Part shown: one piece after another, positions 1 to 12,094 of the stretch | Numbering within the stretch: position 1 is the first letter of the stretch | Layout of the letters: the number at the start of each line of letters is the position of its first letter | Assembly (NCBI GenBank): GCA_030248065.1 | Contig: JASAMV010005841.1 | Span: 1-64,000 of the forward strand | DNA: 64,000 nt | Source of the DNA: Rhynchonema sp. JSB1_4 | Taxonomy: Eukaryota > Nematoda > Chromadorea > Monhysterida > Xyalidae | Direction of reading: 5' to 3' | Translations under genes and position numbers: made by a program | The notes under the pieces: model-generated | What the model was told of the DNA's origin: nothing | What the model saw: only the letters and a program-made list of their open reading frames with translations | Database searches by the model: none

Positions 1-1807
1 GTACATTTTCATTAATATTTACACATTATTACCTACTTAGTACACTATACTATACCTTGATTTTTGGCGACCCCCCCCCCCCACCATCTATCTATCGTCA
101 ACAAGTTTGGGTCGACCCCCCCAGATTTCGGACTTGGGTCGTCTATCTATCGTCAACACATTTCGGGTCCCAATCTATCTATCGTCAACACCCTGACCAA
201 GTACTACACTGTTTCTGGCAACATTTTTTTCAGGTTTGGGTCAGTGAATTAATAGGTTAGTTCCCCGCCCCCTTCTACCGTAAAAACCTAAATACAAGGG
301 GGGCTCTATTAATTCACTGACCCCATTTTCAAAAAAAATTATTTTCGTTTCTCAGCGAGAGCGTTCCAAATCCGGTGTTATTTTCGATCGATATTCCGAG
401 GGGGGCTCTATTCCGGGGGGGGCTCTATTTAGGTTTTTACGGTATTTAGGTTTTTACGGTATACGGTACAGAGCAGAGGTGGGAATCGGGATGGGCCGAG
501 GTTTCCGGCCCGAACGGTCGGCTGGGCCGATTTTCTGGAATGTCGGGCCGGGCCGGGGTGGCCGGCCCGAAAAGGCCCGACATCATCGAAAATTTGAGCT
601 ATTTTTGCCCCTTTTTGGAAAAAAATCCTTCATAAAAAAGATTTTGGCGACTTTTGGCAACAATGACCCAAAAATCACGCATTTTAAGCCCAAAAATGCC
701 CAATTTAGGCCAAAAATGCCGATTTTAGGCAAAAATTGGGGGCAGCAGTCGCTATCGGGCCGGGCCGGGCCGCGATTTTGGGCTTTTGGCTCGGGCCGGG
801 CCGGAGATTTGGGGGGTCGGGCCGGGCCGGGCACCCCAGCCCGAAGCTTCTGAAGTGACTTATTTTACTGAAAAAGTAGGGATTTCTTTGTCAAAAATAC
901 TAAAATTTCTGACGGATTCGGCAAGTAAGTGATCAGTATTGTCTATCTGACGATTTTTTCATGGAAAACAATGAATTTTCAACCAAACAAATAGGGTAAA
1001 AAAATCGCAAAAATTACGACAAAAATTGGGTTAAGATCAGTGATGTGGTTGGAGGGGGTATGGGGGCACCCCCCAACTGCCAGGTAGCTTTCTTGCTCCG
1101 AAACCCATACCCCCCAAACTGGCTAGCTAGCTTTCTTGCTCCGGTCATCAAGTAAGAAAAGTGTTCATTTTAGTGCCAAAATGACCATTTTATGGGCCAA
1201 AATGGTCAAATTCGTTCAAATTTTCTCACACGTGCACAAAAATACGCATTTTAAGGCTTATTTTAGCATAATTTAGACCAAATTTTATACCCCTGTTTTT
1301 GACTTCTGGACCAATACCCCCAAAATCGGGGTACCCGGCTAGCTAGCTAGCTTTCTTGCTCGGACCAACTACATCACTGGTTAAGATCCAAAAATTCGGG
1401 CCGGACGGCCCGATTACGACCTCTGATTGAGGGAATAGTGCACCCAGAGGGGGAGATAGGATGATAGTGTACCACCTGAGGGGGACACCCTCCCCCAGGA
1501 ACTACACTGCCTCTTTGAGTGACCAAAATCATACCTCTCACGCCTCCGTTCTCAACCCCGCATCATACTTACCGTGCCACCTCCCACACATGGGCCTGCC
1601 GCTGCCACTACATTGCCTGTGGTCCGAAATTCAAGACAAAAACCCGCATTTTGCAGCGAAATTCTCAAAAAATTTGCGCTTCGCGCATAGTTCGTTTCAT
1701 ATTTGCCTGGTAACACTATCTTAAGCCCTGATCATGAAACGACGATTAACTTCTGCAAAAGCACACATTTTTTTGCCATTTTGGACTTTTTCACTTTTCG
1801 ACACCTG
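1..1807. repeat. Repeat-rich 5' flank without a recognised gene
   Basis: No coding exon could be supported here. CTATCTATCGTCAACA occurs three times between about 89 and 190. GGGGGGCTCTATT recurs between 299 and 427, and a TAGGTTTTTACGGTAT unit is repeated around 428-462. From 478 to 850 there is a degenerate GGCCGGGCC-rich array. AGCTTTCTTGCTC blocks recur near 1086, 1128 and 1350 and again near 7440. Positions 1512-1615 are an inverted copy of 4130-4225. An upstream 5' exon of the UBX gene may be hidden here. Confidence 0.6.
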
Positions 1808-4390
1808 ATGTTGATATCTACCCACATGTCTGCCACCGCATCACTGTCCACCACAACCCAGTACGCTTGGTTGCAGTTGTTGTGCGAGTCGTGTCAACGA
1901 TCCGGCTACGATGCGAGTGCTCATGAACTGCGCTGGCACGGACGCAGGCTCGATGGCGCGTTGCCGTTCAGATTGACTGGCGTGACCGTGAACGGGGCGT
2001 TGGAAATGGTGCCCGTCGCTGCTGCGAATCAATCTGCTGCTGACGCACATGTACGTTGCTTTATTTGTTTCATTTCTTTGCTTTTGAGTTGTATTTTGCG
2101 CATTTATTTTTTTGTTTTGACATTGTTGTCTGTACCGTGTGCCTGACAGACAAAGGCAGTTGCGTTTTTGTGACTGAAAGTTTCCGTTAGGGCTTTCCTT
2201 GATCGGTATCAAACTTGGTGAGCCGATTGGATCGGCTCAGCCTTGTTCGTTGGATTCGTGATATATTTCATCTAGATGATGTTTAGATTTCGAGAGCTGG
2301 CTCAAAAGTACGTCATCAACATCGGTGTCTAATATGTTTACTGTAAACATTTTTTTACTGAAGTCATAATTTCCGAAAAAAATTTGTTCAGGTAAGCATC
2401 ACACTGCATTTGGCCGAGAACAACGAACGTCATACGGCGACCTGTTTCACGAGTGAAATATCACTGAGCGAGGTGCTGCGTGCGTTTGAGTCGATCGCCA
2501 AACGGGCATTGCTGGTGCCTGATGATCAGGACCACAGTGTGCAGCCCGTTTGTGTCCACTGCAACAAAACGGTAAGTGCGCGGGATATGTTTTTATGGAC
2601 GATGCTGTTGACCGACACAAAGACACACGACCGATACAGGATTTCCCTGAAATTTCAAGGGCGGTAATTTGAAAAAGATATTAAAAAATTATCAAGCGGA
2701 GGGAGTGGGTCAAAGTTGGAAATTCAAGATTTAATCCACATTATCGTGGTGGACATTCGACAACTTTTGCGAATGGTCGACGGAGATGGCGCCTCAAAAG
2801 TTTATACCCAGTTCACATCGTCGCCATGTGAGCCAACTGTCTCCATAGTTTTTTTTGCTACTAAATGGTAGCAATTTGCTACTAAAAATTTCCCTTTGCT
2901 ACTAAAAATCGAGGTTTAGTAGCAATTTGCTACTAAGATTTCTGGGCACAGTAGCAAAAAAAGGTGCAATATTTTTGTTTTCTCAAAACTTTACTTTCTT
3001 TTGCGTCATACAAAAATTTTGCGCTTCGCGCATTGCTTGATTTATTCTGGCGGTCACAAGTTGCGAGCTGGTGGACCACCAAGTAACTGTTGTACACTTC
3101 ACTCACTGGCATTCGTGTTTGTTGATCGTTTGGTCTTTGGCTTTTGAAACACGAATGGGTGTCATCATGAGAAACAAGAGATATTCAGCTTGTGTGTGCC
3201 ACGCCACCCAAGACCCGTCCACTTTAGTGCACAAGTAACATGACATCATGTGCCAACTCACCAACCTCTCACGGATGCGGAATCAATCAGTGTTCTATCA
3301 ATCCCAGTTGTCAGTCAAGTCATTAATGTGAAAGTGAAAATTTATTGATGTACCAAACCACTAGGGTCGGATGTCGCGTGTCGGGTGCCAAAAAAGTGTT
3401 GGTGTCGGGCGCCTGCTCCAGATGTCGGGTGACGGGTTTTTGGGACCCGACACCCGGCACTTACGATTCAAAGTATCAGTTTTGCTGAAAGAAGAACTTT
3501 GAGATTAAAATTTTCTTCGGATCATACCAAATATTTCAGAAGGCTCCGAATGTGACATTTTGGTGTTTATTTCGTTTGAAAACCTTTAATCCAGCAAAAT
3601 GAGCCAAAAATTGCATTGCTGTTACAAAGCTGCAAAATTTTGTCTGTTTTTGGTTCAAACACCAGATGTCGGGTGCCGATTATTGAAATTGTCGGGTGTC
3701 GGCTTTTTTCTCAGATGCCGGGTGTCGGTCGATTGTCCGGTACTTCCAGATGTCGGGTGTCGGGCATCCCGACCTCTTAGGCGGGCTTCACAATCCATGC
3801 GCGTCAGCGCGTTGTGTTGAAATATAGCCAGGTTGACGCGCGAATGGGCAAACGCGCATGCATTATGCATTCGGCCTAACCCTGATAACCAGTTAAGCCT
3901 TTTCTGTTTGCAGTACGCAAGCGGCGCGCTTCTGTCCGCCACCAAGCTATCCCAGATGGGCATTCGTGCTGGCGGCAAGGAGCTGATTCGATACAACACT
4001 CGCAAAATGCCACAGGTTTCTTCTGGGGATTTTTATTTTCTTCGTTATTGTTTTTTTCCTAAATGCTCCTTATTCTAAACAATAATGCTACCGAACCTAC
4101 TGTACCAGTACTACCGAAAGCGAAAATGAGGGGCGGTAACAGTGTAGTGGCAGGCCCATGTGTGGGAGGTAAGTATGATGCGGGGTTGGGACCGGAAGCG
4201 TGAGAGGTATGATTTTGGTCACCCAAAAAGGCGAAAAAACACCGTTTTTGTGATACAATTTTGGCCAAAAGTTGAGGTAAAAATAGTACTTTTTCAAAAT
4301 TTTCGCCGAAAATCGCCTAAAAATAGGTATTATGGGTGGGTTTGCGATTTTTGGGAAAATAAGGTCGAAAAACACCGATTTTTGCCTTAA
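1448..4390. repeat. Inverted pair of dispersed repeats flanking UBX exons 1-3
   Basis: The stretch at about 1512-1615 (minus sense) matches 4130-4225 (plus sense). Shared blocks include GAGAGGTATGATTTTGGTCA and GGCAGGCCCATGTGTGGGAG. One copy lies upstream of the gene and the other in its third intron, in opposite orientation. Confidence 0.7.
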
Positions 4391-7300
4391 AAAGGTATAA
4401 AATTGCTTGTGAGAGGTATGATTTGGAGTTGTGAGAGGTAAGTACTCAACCCCCCCCCCCCCCCCCTCTGGTTTTGTGGTAGGTAAGTACTGAGAGGGGG
4501 GTAACCCCCCCCAACCCCCCCCCCAGCCACTACTATGGGCGGTAACCTACCCATGCTCAAAATCGCTTGTTGGTGCAAGCATAACCCCCAAAATGACCAT
4601 TTTTGTGCTTCGGACACCAATTTTGCTCAATTTTCCTCTGAAAAAATTGATCTTTTTTGAACAACCCCCCGCCTGGTGCTCGAGTTTTTTTTTCATTTTG
4701 GGTATCCGATCCAGTATCCGAAAATTATGGATTTTGGGTATCCGGTATGCTGTCTTTTTGATTTCCCAACTACACCACCGGGGGCGACAACCGCCTATTG
4801 TATCTAGGGGGACGGACCACCTCCCCCGGGCTGCACCGCTGATTGTGAAACATCACCGCGTTGCTATTCTAGGATGAATTATCGGCGATCGAGCACGAGC
4901 TCGACGCGAAGAACGAGAAACGCGTCAAATGGGACGCAACATTCGAACTGAAACGAATGGAGAACGAACGACGTTTTGAACTGGAACGCCAAAGGGAACT
5001 GGTGAGTCGTCACACACAAGACGAAAGAGATTGGCACCAATAATTTTTGTATCTCAGCCTTGCACCTGTACGTTCTTTTGCTGATGCGCTTCAACTACCG
5101 GTGTTGTGCACATGCTGCACCTTGGAAAAAATTCCAGCAGACAAGCATTGTACAAGTAACACGAGCCCGATTGCGGAGGTGGCATTTAGTGAAACATTCA
5201 TACTGACTGCTGATTTGGGAAATGTTACACCGTGTAGAATACAACCGTGGTGCATAAGGATTTTCTCTTTCTATTCGTTTTGTAAGCGCGTCACCTCCGA
5301 AATCGGGCTCGTGTTGGCGTAGTTTGCCTTTACATGATGTGCTCTGACATATTTACGTGCAGGAATTCGAACGTCAACTGGTAGCCAAACGAGAATCCGA
5401 AGAAGCAGTTGCAACCGCGACAAATTCGGCCGAAAGAACCGTGCCGCAGCAGACAAATGACGTCCAGCTGGTGAGCAAACCCGTTCGAAATGATATATAT
5501 GTCAGAATTTGTTCTTTTTACCAAAAAATTACGGGTATGTAAATTTAATAATATGTGTCACAATCGGGGCATGCGCGGTAGCGTTCGTTTAGCGCGACTA
5601 GCCCACCGTTCAGCAACCTTGCTGGACAGCGCCTTCCCGGACCATCCCGTTGTTTCCATCAGTATTCATCCATTAGAGCTGGAGACGGGGGTTTGTCCGT
5701 GAAGACACCTAAACAGCAAGGTGAGCTACTCGGCAGGCTAATCCCGCTCGCGGCTAATCGCTCGTGAATCGATCGATGGCTGATGGAAACAGGGCTTTTG
5801 CGATCGGCTCAATTTGCGGCTTGATTATTTCAAGAATTTTATTGCACGTTTTTACTGTACCAATCTTCAAGCGCGTTTCCAACCTTTAGCCCAACATCAC
5901 ACGGCCAGCTGTGGCCGACCGCTTGGCCCATCTGCAAGATATGCTGCAGGACGTTGACGTCGATCTGGCCAATCAGGAGATTGTGTTTCAAACGAGTGAT
6001 TTCGCGCGCAACGCCGCACATCTCGCTCGTACGATGGAGCCGTTTCGCAATTTCAAGGTATAATGCGCATGCACTGTTTTGTGAGTGTGAATGGCGCTCT
6101 GCTGGCGTGACTTGTGAGAACTACGAGATGTAATATGCGCGAGTTAACAACCATAGTTCCTCATTCGTAATAGAGATTTTTTTATGTTAATTTAGTACGT
6201 TTATCTGAGCACAATTTTTGATGGCAATCGAATATGTTACAAAATAATTAGTCACTTTGTCGAGAGGTTCGCAAACCATACTGCGACGACAAAGACGCAC
6301 GCCACCTCGAACATACTCGAGTAGCTGTTGTCTCACGTGATCTGTTGATTCCCGAAGCCGCACCGAATTCAGTTCCCGGACCCGTCGCCGACCCAAACGA
6401 CTGCAGCAGCGAGTAGTCAACAACAACAGCCTGATTCGTCAAGGCGTATTGACGAGCCCGATGAAATTGCAGCGGAATGTGGTCGACAGGCTGTGATGTT
6501 CAAATTCGAAGAACTAAACGAAGTGCGCAGGTATTGGTCATGTTTTTGCTGTGTTGTTTTTCAAGTGCTTCACTGTCATGTAGTGAGGTTAGTTAGTTTA
6601 TAGCGCCGACACCCACTCAATAATACATAAATCAGAAGATTAAGTGAAAGAAGTGCAGTGAGGTTGTTGCGGTCAAGAAGAGGTCTACCTATACTTGCGG
6701 GCCGGAAAAAACCGTTTTTTTTTCGGAAAAAACCGAAAAAAACCGTTTTTTTCCGAGGCCCGGAAAAATACGTTTTTATTTTTCCGGAAATTTTTCCAAG
6801 ACGATTTTTTTCCAAAAATTTCCGAAATATTTTCAAAGGTTGCGAAAGGATGTTGTCAAAACCAATGTAAATCGGTCCTAAACAGTTCAAAATGAGCACT
6901 TTTTAATCTCCAAGTGCATTTTTAGCCTGTTTCAGGCCATTTCCCGACAAAATTTTCTCCAAAGTCCGGAGTCCGGACAGGCGGTCCAATAGGATGATGT
7001 TTTTAGATTTGCACTTCTCTGACCGGCGTGAATAATTTTACGGAACCTCGTCACGTATTGTTTTCGTATATTTACTGGAAACAACGTTTGCAGAGAGCAC
7101 CAAAAGTTGGCGGAAACGCTCGATGATGAATTCTTTCAACTTGACGTACAGGACGCGCAACGCAGACAAAAGGAACTGACGCAGACTGTGTACGTGCGGC
7201 TTATGGGGCCTGGGTCACGTTGTAACAAGTCTGCAGGATATACGCATGGAGCACCTGGCACAAATCCATGATCTTTTGTACATATTTTCCGAGTGAGTAA

Positions 7301-10300
7301 TATTTAGAACTGGGTGGTCGGTTGATTCCCCTCCGCGCAACTGACCTGCTGGCTAGCTGCTGCCCCCAGCCTTAAACTTGTGGCTAAAATCCATAGTGTT
7401 GTTTTCTGAAGCAATACATCCAAATCGGCTAGCCTGCTTTCTTGCGCCTGAGCCCTCAGTCACCTAGCTTTCTTGGGCATGCGGGCTGCATCACTTGACG
7501 GAACCATCTCACCACACTGGTTTTTCTGATTTTGTATGTTATTTCTTCCTAGTTTTCTTTTCAGTCGCTCCGAGTCTGAGCGTGCGTTGATGCCGACGTC
7601 GACTATCGCGCGCGAGAACCTGAAACGCAAACGGAGCACGTTGGTGCATACGGTGGTGAGGGTGAATGTGCCACATCATGGATGGGTGCTGCAATTGGCG
7701 TTCAATTCGATGGAGCCCGGTTGGTTTGATTGGTGATGGTCAAATTGAGTTTTGATTTTTTTCAACGGTTTGGACTCACACTATCGCTGATGGGTTGTAC
7801 TTGTCCATTTCTGCTTATACACAGTGTTGACCAATTTTTGTTTGAATCATGTTTTGTGATAGCGTGTTGGGACCAATTTCGGACAGCGTAAAGCTTGTTC
7901 CCGGCCGTTTACCAAATGAATAACTTTTACGCGGGCTAAACTTGCCACCACCCTATCAGCTATCAGAAACAAAATTCAAATAAAAATTTGTCTGTGGTGC
8001 CCTCAAGCCAGAAATGGACATGCATAACTCCGGTTTTAGGCTCATTTAACGTTGTAATCGGCGTTGCTGAGGTCAGCGAAATCTGAAAATTAGGCCCATA
8101 GATTGCCCTGAATAAGGTTCATCAGAGACTGTGATGGAATTTGGACATATGGAGCATATTAGTGCTAAAGAGCAGTATTTGATTTTTTCAATATTACTAG
8201 TATTCAGTATTATACTATACGAATGATAAAAAAACATCATTTCATCTTTCAGTATCCCGCCTGTACGACTGCGTGGCTTTATTGCTGCAAGTGGATAAAG
8301 AAGCCATCAGATTAAGTTTGTTGACTCCCATTTTTTTGCTAAATTTTTTTCATTTTCGTCAACAATTTTTAATATTTTCCTCCAGAACTACCCCCGAATT
8401 TCCATCTGTCTCCATCTGAGCGACGCACTCTGCTTGATTGTGACCTGGCGCCAAAATGTACCCTGATCTGCGCTCTCAATTGCGATGACAACAGATTTGA
8501 GAGTGCAAGTCTGCCAATTGTGCACGTAAATGAAGCTGAACACATATCGCAACAATGGTTAGGGTTTTTGTCATTTTTTTCGTTTTTGTTCGTGTTCGTA
8601 CCGGATAAAACCGCATTATGAGTGCTCATATGATGTCACTGACACATTTTATTGATGTATAATCTCGTAGCTTATTCCTCTCTCTGGCTGGATCAATTCT
8701 ACAGAAATAGTTATAAAGCAAAATGTAAAAATAATAATTACATAATGCTTATATACCCTTATCTTTGCAGATTTGAACTACCTATAAGTTGTTAAACCTG
8801 CCCCGCCACTATTGATTTTTGAAAATTTTGGTCTGTTTTTATGATCTGTTACTGTTGCCGACATCGAGACGAACAAGGTTTATATTCGTGACTTTTCCAT
8901 TAAGTGCCGATTTAATACTTAAATTAATCCATAAACACCGGTTCTCGGGAACAAAATTCCAAAAAATAGATAGACCCCCGTTTAGTGCATTTCAGGAAGA
9001 CAAGAACAAATATTCAAGATGGCCGACTGCTTCAAAATACCCCGCGAAACCTAGGCGTAGACAGGACTCCAAATTAATTTTTTCAATAATTTGCTAAATA
9101 CAACAGTCACACAATGCTCTCGCATCCCTTCTTATCACAAGCATACGGTAGTCACGTGATCTTGCCCAGGCGTTTTGTACAGTGCCGCTCTGTTTGTTAG
9201 TGCATAACACACGTGTTGCAAGCGCGCACACTGGCAGCACTGTGTAGTGGGAGCGTAAAGTCGGGAGCGTAAAGTCCCTAATAGCATACTGTAAGCCTAT
9301 TACAATTGGCGGTAATTCAAAATTTTGTTCCTATTGGTCGCACAATGACTTTATAAGAATTGGTCAAATTATTTTCCTGAATCGTAAAGAGGGAAAGTGA
9401 CGGGGCTATGACGTTGCGTTGCGCGATCGCACACAAAACATGCAGTCACCGAAATGTTTCAGACCCGCAGCAACGTGGGAGCTCTGCCAGGTTATTTTCA
9501 GCTGAAAATGTTTTGTGAGAATCACTAATAGCACAGTGGTTAAGAGTGACTGAACGTGAAAATCAGGATTGACTTGATGAATTCTTATATGGTCATTGTG
9601 CGACCAATATCTGACGTGATTGCCAAGAAGTAGGGGTCTATCTATTTTTTCAATTTTGTTCCCGAGAACCGGTGTTTATCGATTGATTTCGATATAAAAT
9701 CTGCACTAAATCAAAAAGTCATGAATGTAAACCTTATTCGTCTCGATGTCAGCAACTAAATTAGAGCAAAAAAAACAAACCAAAAATTTCAAATATCAAT
9801 AGTGGCGGGCCAGGTTTAAGCACTTGTCTGAGGGCACTATTCAGCTGTTTGAAATCAGAATTTTTATTAAATCGCAAGATTTTCGCAATCCAAAAACATT
9901 GCTGGCTGAAGAAGACTCAATAACCAGCTAATACAACATTATTTTGCCGTTCCACTGTCTTCTGGCAAATTTCCAGACAACCCAACAATTATTTTTGCCT
10001 GTGTTACAGGCTTGCATCCAATCAGTCATTCGTGCCCTACAACCCAACTGTGAGCGATGCTGCTTCTAGTGAAACATCAGTGGGCAACAATGCATTGCGC
10101 GATGATAGGGCCGGCCGACGGAATGTTGTCAAGCGCACGGGGCCGGTGCCGAAATGGTTTGCAGGTTTGCACACCAGAATTTTTGGCTAACTGTTTGGTC
10201 GTCAACGTTAACCGTCACGGCTGGTGTCAACGCAGCCCGAAATGGACGCGGGGGAAATTTATAGATGCACGTCATAAGACATTGATGCCCGGCGTCTCTT

Positions 10301-10379
10301 CATTCACGAACGTGTGATAAACTGCTCAATATCGAACAAAATCCTGACATTTTTTTCTCTCTTTCCAGGCAAGCGCTGA
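1808..10379 (+). CDS. ASPSCR1: TUG/ASPSCR1-type UBX-domain protein
   Basis: Thirteen-exon model: 1808-2050, 2392-2571, 3914-4015, 4873-5001, 5363-5470, 5890-6057, 6373-6530, 7094-7189, 7565-7719, 8253-8315, 8386-8525, 10026-10164, 10369-10379. All phases agree, giving 563 aa; human TUG is about 550. Seen: an N-terminal ubiquitin-like region (LPFRLTGVTVNGALEMVP), a second ubiquitin-like segment over residues 82-175, a charged helical stretch at 176-254, the family block DEFFQLDVQDAQRR near 372, a UBX domain at about 425-515 (VRVNVPHHGWVLQLAF) and the C-terminal signature PKWFAGKR. Family knowledge: TUG proteins bind the p97/CDC-48 ATPase and control membrane traffic, including GLUT4 vesicle retention in mammals. 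The 5' end is uncertain: the ATGs at 1808 and 1826 both lack the first beta strand of the usual domain, so an upstream exon may be missing. A polyadenylation signal lies at 10546. Confidence 0.87.
3363..3780. repeat. Degenerate GATGTCGGGTGTCGGG array
   Basis: This intronic stretch of the UBX gene repeats a 10-16 bp unit related to GATGTCGGGTGTCGGG at least eight times in two clusters (3363-3460 and 3660-3770), separated by AT-rich sequence. No open frame here looks coding. Confidence 0.6.
5157..5322. mobile_element. Short palindromic MITE with CACGAGCCCGAT ends
   Basis: Inverted ends AACACGAGCCCGATTGCGGA and TCCGAAATCGGGCTCGTGTT bound about 165 bp in a UBX-gene intron. A related, longer copy lies at 32641-33103, sharing the internal text TGCTGAT..GG.AAATGT.ACA. 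Confidence 0.6.
6691..6965 (+). repeat. Dispersed repeat beginning ATACTTGCGGGCCGGAAAAA
   Basis: This intronic copy in the UBX gene is an inverted match of 10987-11289. Shared features are the GGAAAAAACCG runs, TGTTGTCAAAACCAATGTAA and ATTTCCCGACAAAATTTTCT. Confidence 0.75.
8792..9819. mobile_element. 1.0-kb TTAA-flanked inverted-repeat element with a nested MITE
   Basis: Inverted repeats of about 190 bp (8792-8982 and 9632-9819) begin TTAAACCTG.CCCGCCACTA and include GAACCGGTGTTTAT. TTAA is present at both ends, as in piggyBac-type insertions, but no transposase frame is visible, so this is a non-autonomous element. It lies inside the intron between UBX exons 11 and 12 and contains a second element at 9334-9607. 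Confidence 0.7.
9334..9607 (-). mobile_element. 274-bp TA-flanked MITE, copy 1 (nested)
   Basis: The ends TTGGTCGCACAATGAC and GTCATTGTGCGACCAA are flanked by TA on both sides, consistent with Tc1/mariner-type transposition. The interior matches 52777-53050 in inverse orientation. It sits inside the TTAA-flanked element, so it inserted later. Confidence 0.8.
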
Positions 10380-10860
10380 CGTGCGAGCTTGTAACAACAA
10401 CAAGAACACAAATGTGCCGGAAAGATGAAATAGATTATTTCACTTTATGTAGGTGTTTTGCTTCTAATTCATCTGCTAAATTCATGATCATATAAATGGT
10501 GTTGTTACCGGTGATTTTTATTGGACTGCAGCGATCAATGTGAATAATAAATAACAACGACAGCCAGTGCGTTGAAATGCATGTATCGTTGTGTGGCCGG
10601 GCTATTGAGCAAAGTCAGTTTAAGCAAGAAAAAGCGCAGCGCTTATTTTGTTCCAATGCCATTTGGGTTACACTTGTACACATCGGCCTTGTTTTAGACT
10701 CCGGCATAATAGGTTTTTTAGGTCCTTCTCGTTTGGACTGCTGTTTTTCAGGCTCAAAATGGAAGTTGTTCAACCTGGCTTTCTTCAATTGCCCGTGAGT
10801 CAATTAAGGATCTGTTTCTGGAAAGACTTAGTTGTACGATGATTCCTGTATGAATTACTA

Positions 10861-11289
10861 TACTTGCGTATTTTTCCGCAAAATATATTTTTGGAAAAAA
10901 AACGTTTTTTTTTTCCGGAAAGAAAACCGTTTTTTTTCCAAATATTTTTCCAGTACTTAAGGATACCCATGGTACAAAAACGCCTATTTTGGAGAAAATT
11001 TTGTCGGGAAATGGACTGAAACAGGCTAAAAATGCACTTGGAGATTAAAAAGTGCTCATTTTGAACTGTTTAGCACCGATTTACATTGGTTTTGACAACA
11101 TCCTTTCGCAACCTTTGAAAATATTTCGGAAATTTTTGGAAAAAAACCGTTTTTTTTCCAAAAGTTGCCACTTGGAAAAATTTCCGGAAAAATAAAAACG
11201 TATTTTTCCGGGCCTCGGAAAAAAAACGGTTTTTTTTTCGGTTTTTTTTTTCCGGAAAAATAACGGTTTTTTTTCCGGCCCGCAAGTAT
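10861..11289 (-). mobile_element. ATACTTGCG element, fuller copy
   Basis: Bounded by ATACTTGCG at 10861 and CGCAAGTAT at 11281-11289. The interior has many GGAAAAAACCG runs. The right part is an inverted copy of 6691-6965. Confidence 0.65.
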
Positions 11290-11318
11290 ATGAATTACCA
11301 CGGCGGGTACGGTCTATC

Positions 11319-11791
11319 TGGGTGGGGCAAAAAAACGACCTCGGCGTTTTTTCTAAAAAAATGACGTTTTTTAAATAAAACGCCTGGGTCCTTTTTCGCT
11401 TTTTTAAATCCTGAATTTCCTTGATTTGCCCTGATTTTTTTCAGGGAAAGTACCCTGATCTTCAAGGAAAATTAATTTTTTGTCCCATTTTCAAAAAAAT
11501 CCGACAAAATTTTATTTTGTCGATATACGGAGTTTGACTTTCAATGATGATCCCGGCCAAAGTTGGTCCAATGATGCGGGTCTGATGTGGGATGTTAACA
11601 ACTCGCCAGAAAAAGGTTGAAACCCGATTATTTTGCCTAAGAACACCGAATTACTTCATTTAACCAGGTTTTCTTCCCAACATGAGCGTTTTCCAACTTT
11701 TTAGGGCATATTTCGGGCATTGGGCGTTTTCGATTAAAAACGTTTTTTTAAACGAATTTTTCAAAAAAAAAACGTTTTTTGCCCAACCCTG
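11319..11791. mobile_element. hAT-like MITE with GGGCAAAAAACG ends
   Basis: The left end CTGGGTGGGGCAAAAAAACG and right end CGTTTTTTGCCCAACCCTG form imperfect inverted repeats of the CAGGG type typical of hAT elements. The flanks GGTCTATC and GTGTCTAT are a poor target duplication. The interior is rich in AAAACGTTTT runs. Confidence 0.5.
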
Positions 11792-12094
11792 GTGTCTATT
11801 ACCACGCAATCAACAAAACACGTTTTTTTGGAAGTACACGTGCGTGTCTGATATCGTGTCATACGTGTCGGCTTGGGATTACTGTAGGTCAGTGGAATAA
11901 TGTGGCAGTCAGCGCACAGTAACCCGCACTCCACGTGACTTGTACCATAAACCTCATTTCATTTGGCGCGGCGTGTAAAGGAGCCGAGATTTTGAAATCA
12001 TGTGTCATTATTGATTTTGCACGGGCATAAGCGATCGACAATTGAATCAAACTCGACGACTTCAACCCTTGGACAATATCCGATTTGCCACATC

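Larger units (their letters stand above)
10552..12094. other. Intergenic spacer with two repeat elements
   Basis: This spacer separates the UBX gene's poly(A) signal from the sushi-protein start codon. It holds the ATACTTGCG element (10861-11289) and a hAT-like element (11319-11791). No exon could be supported. Confidence 0.6.
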
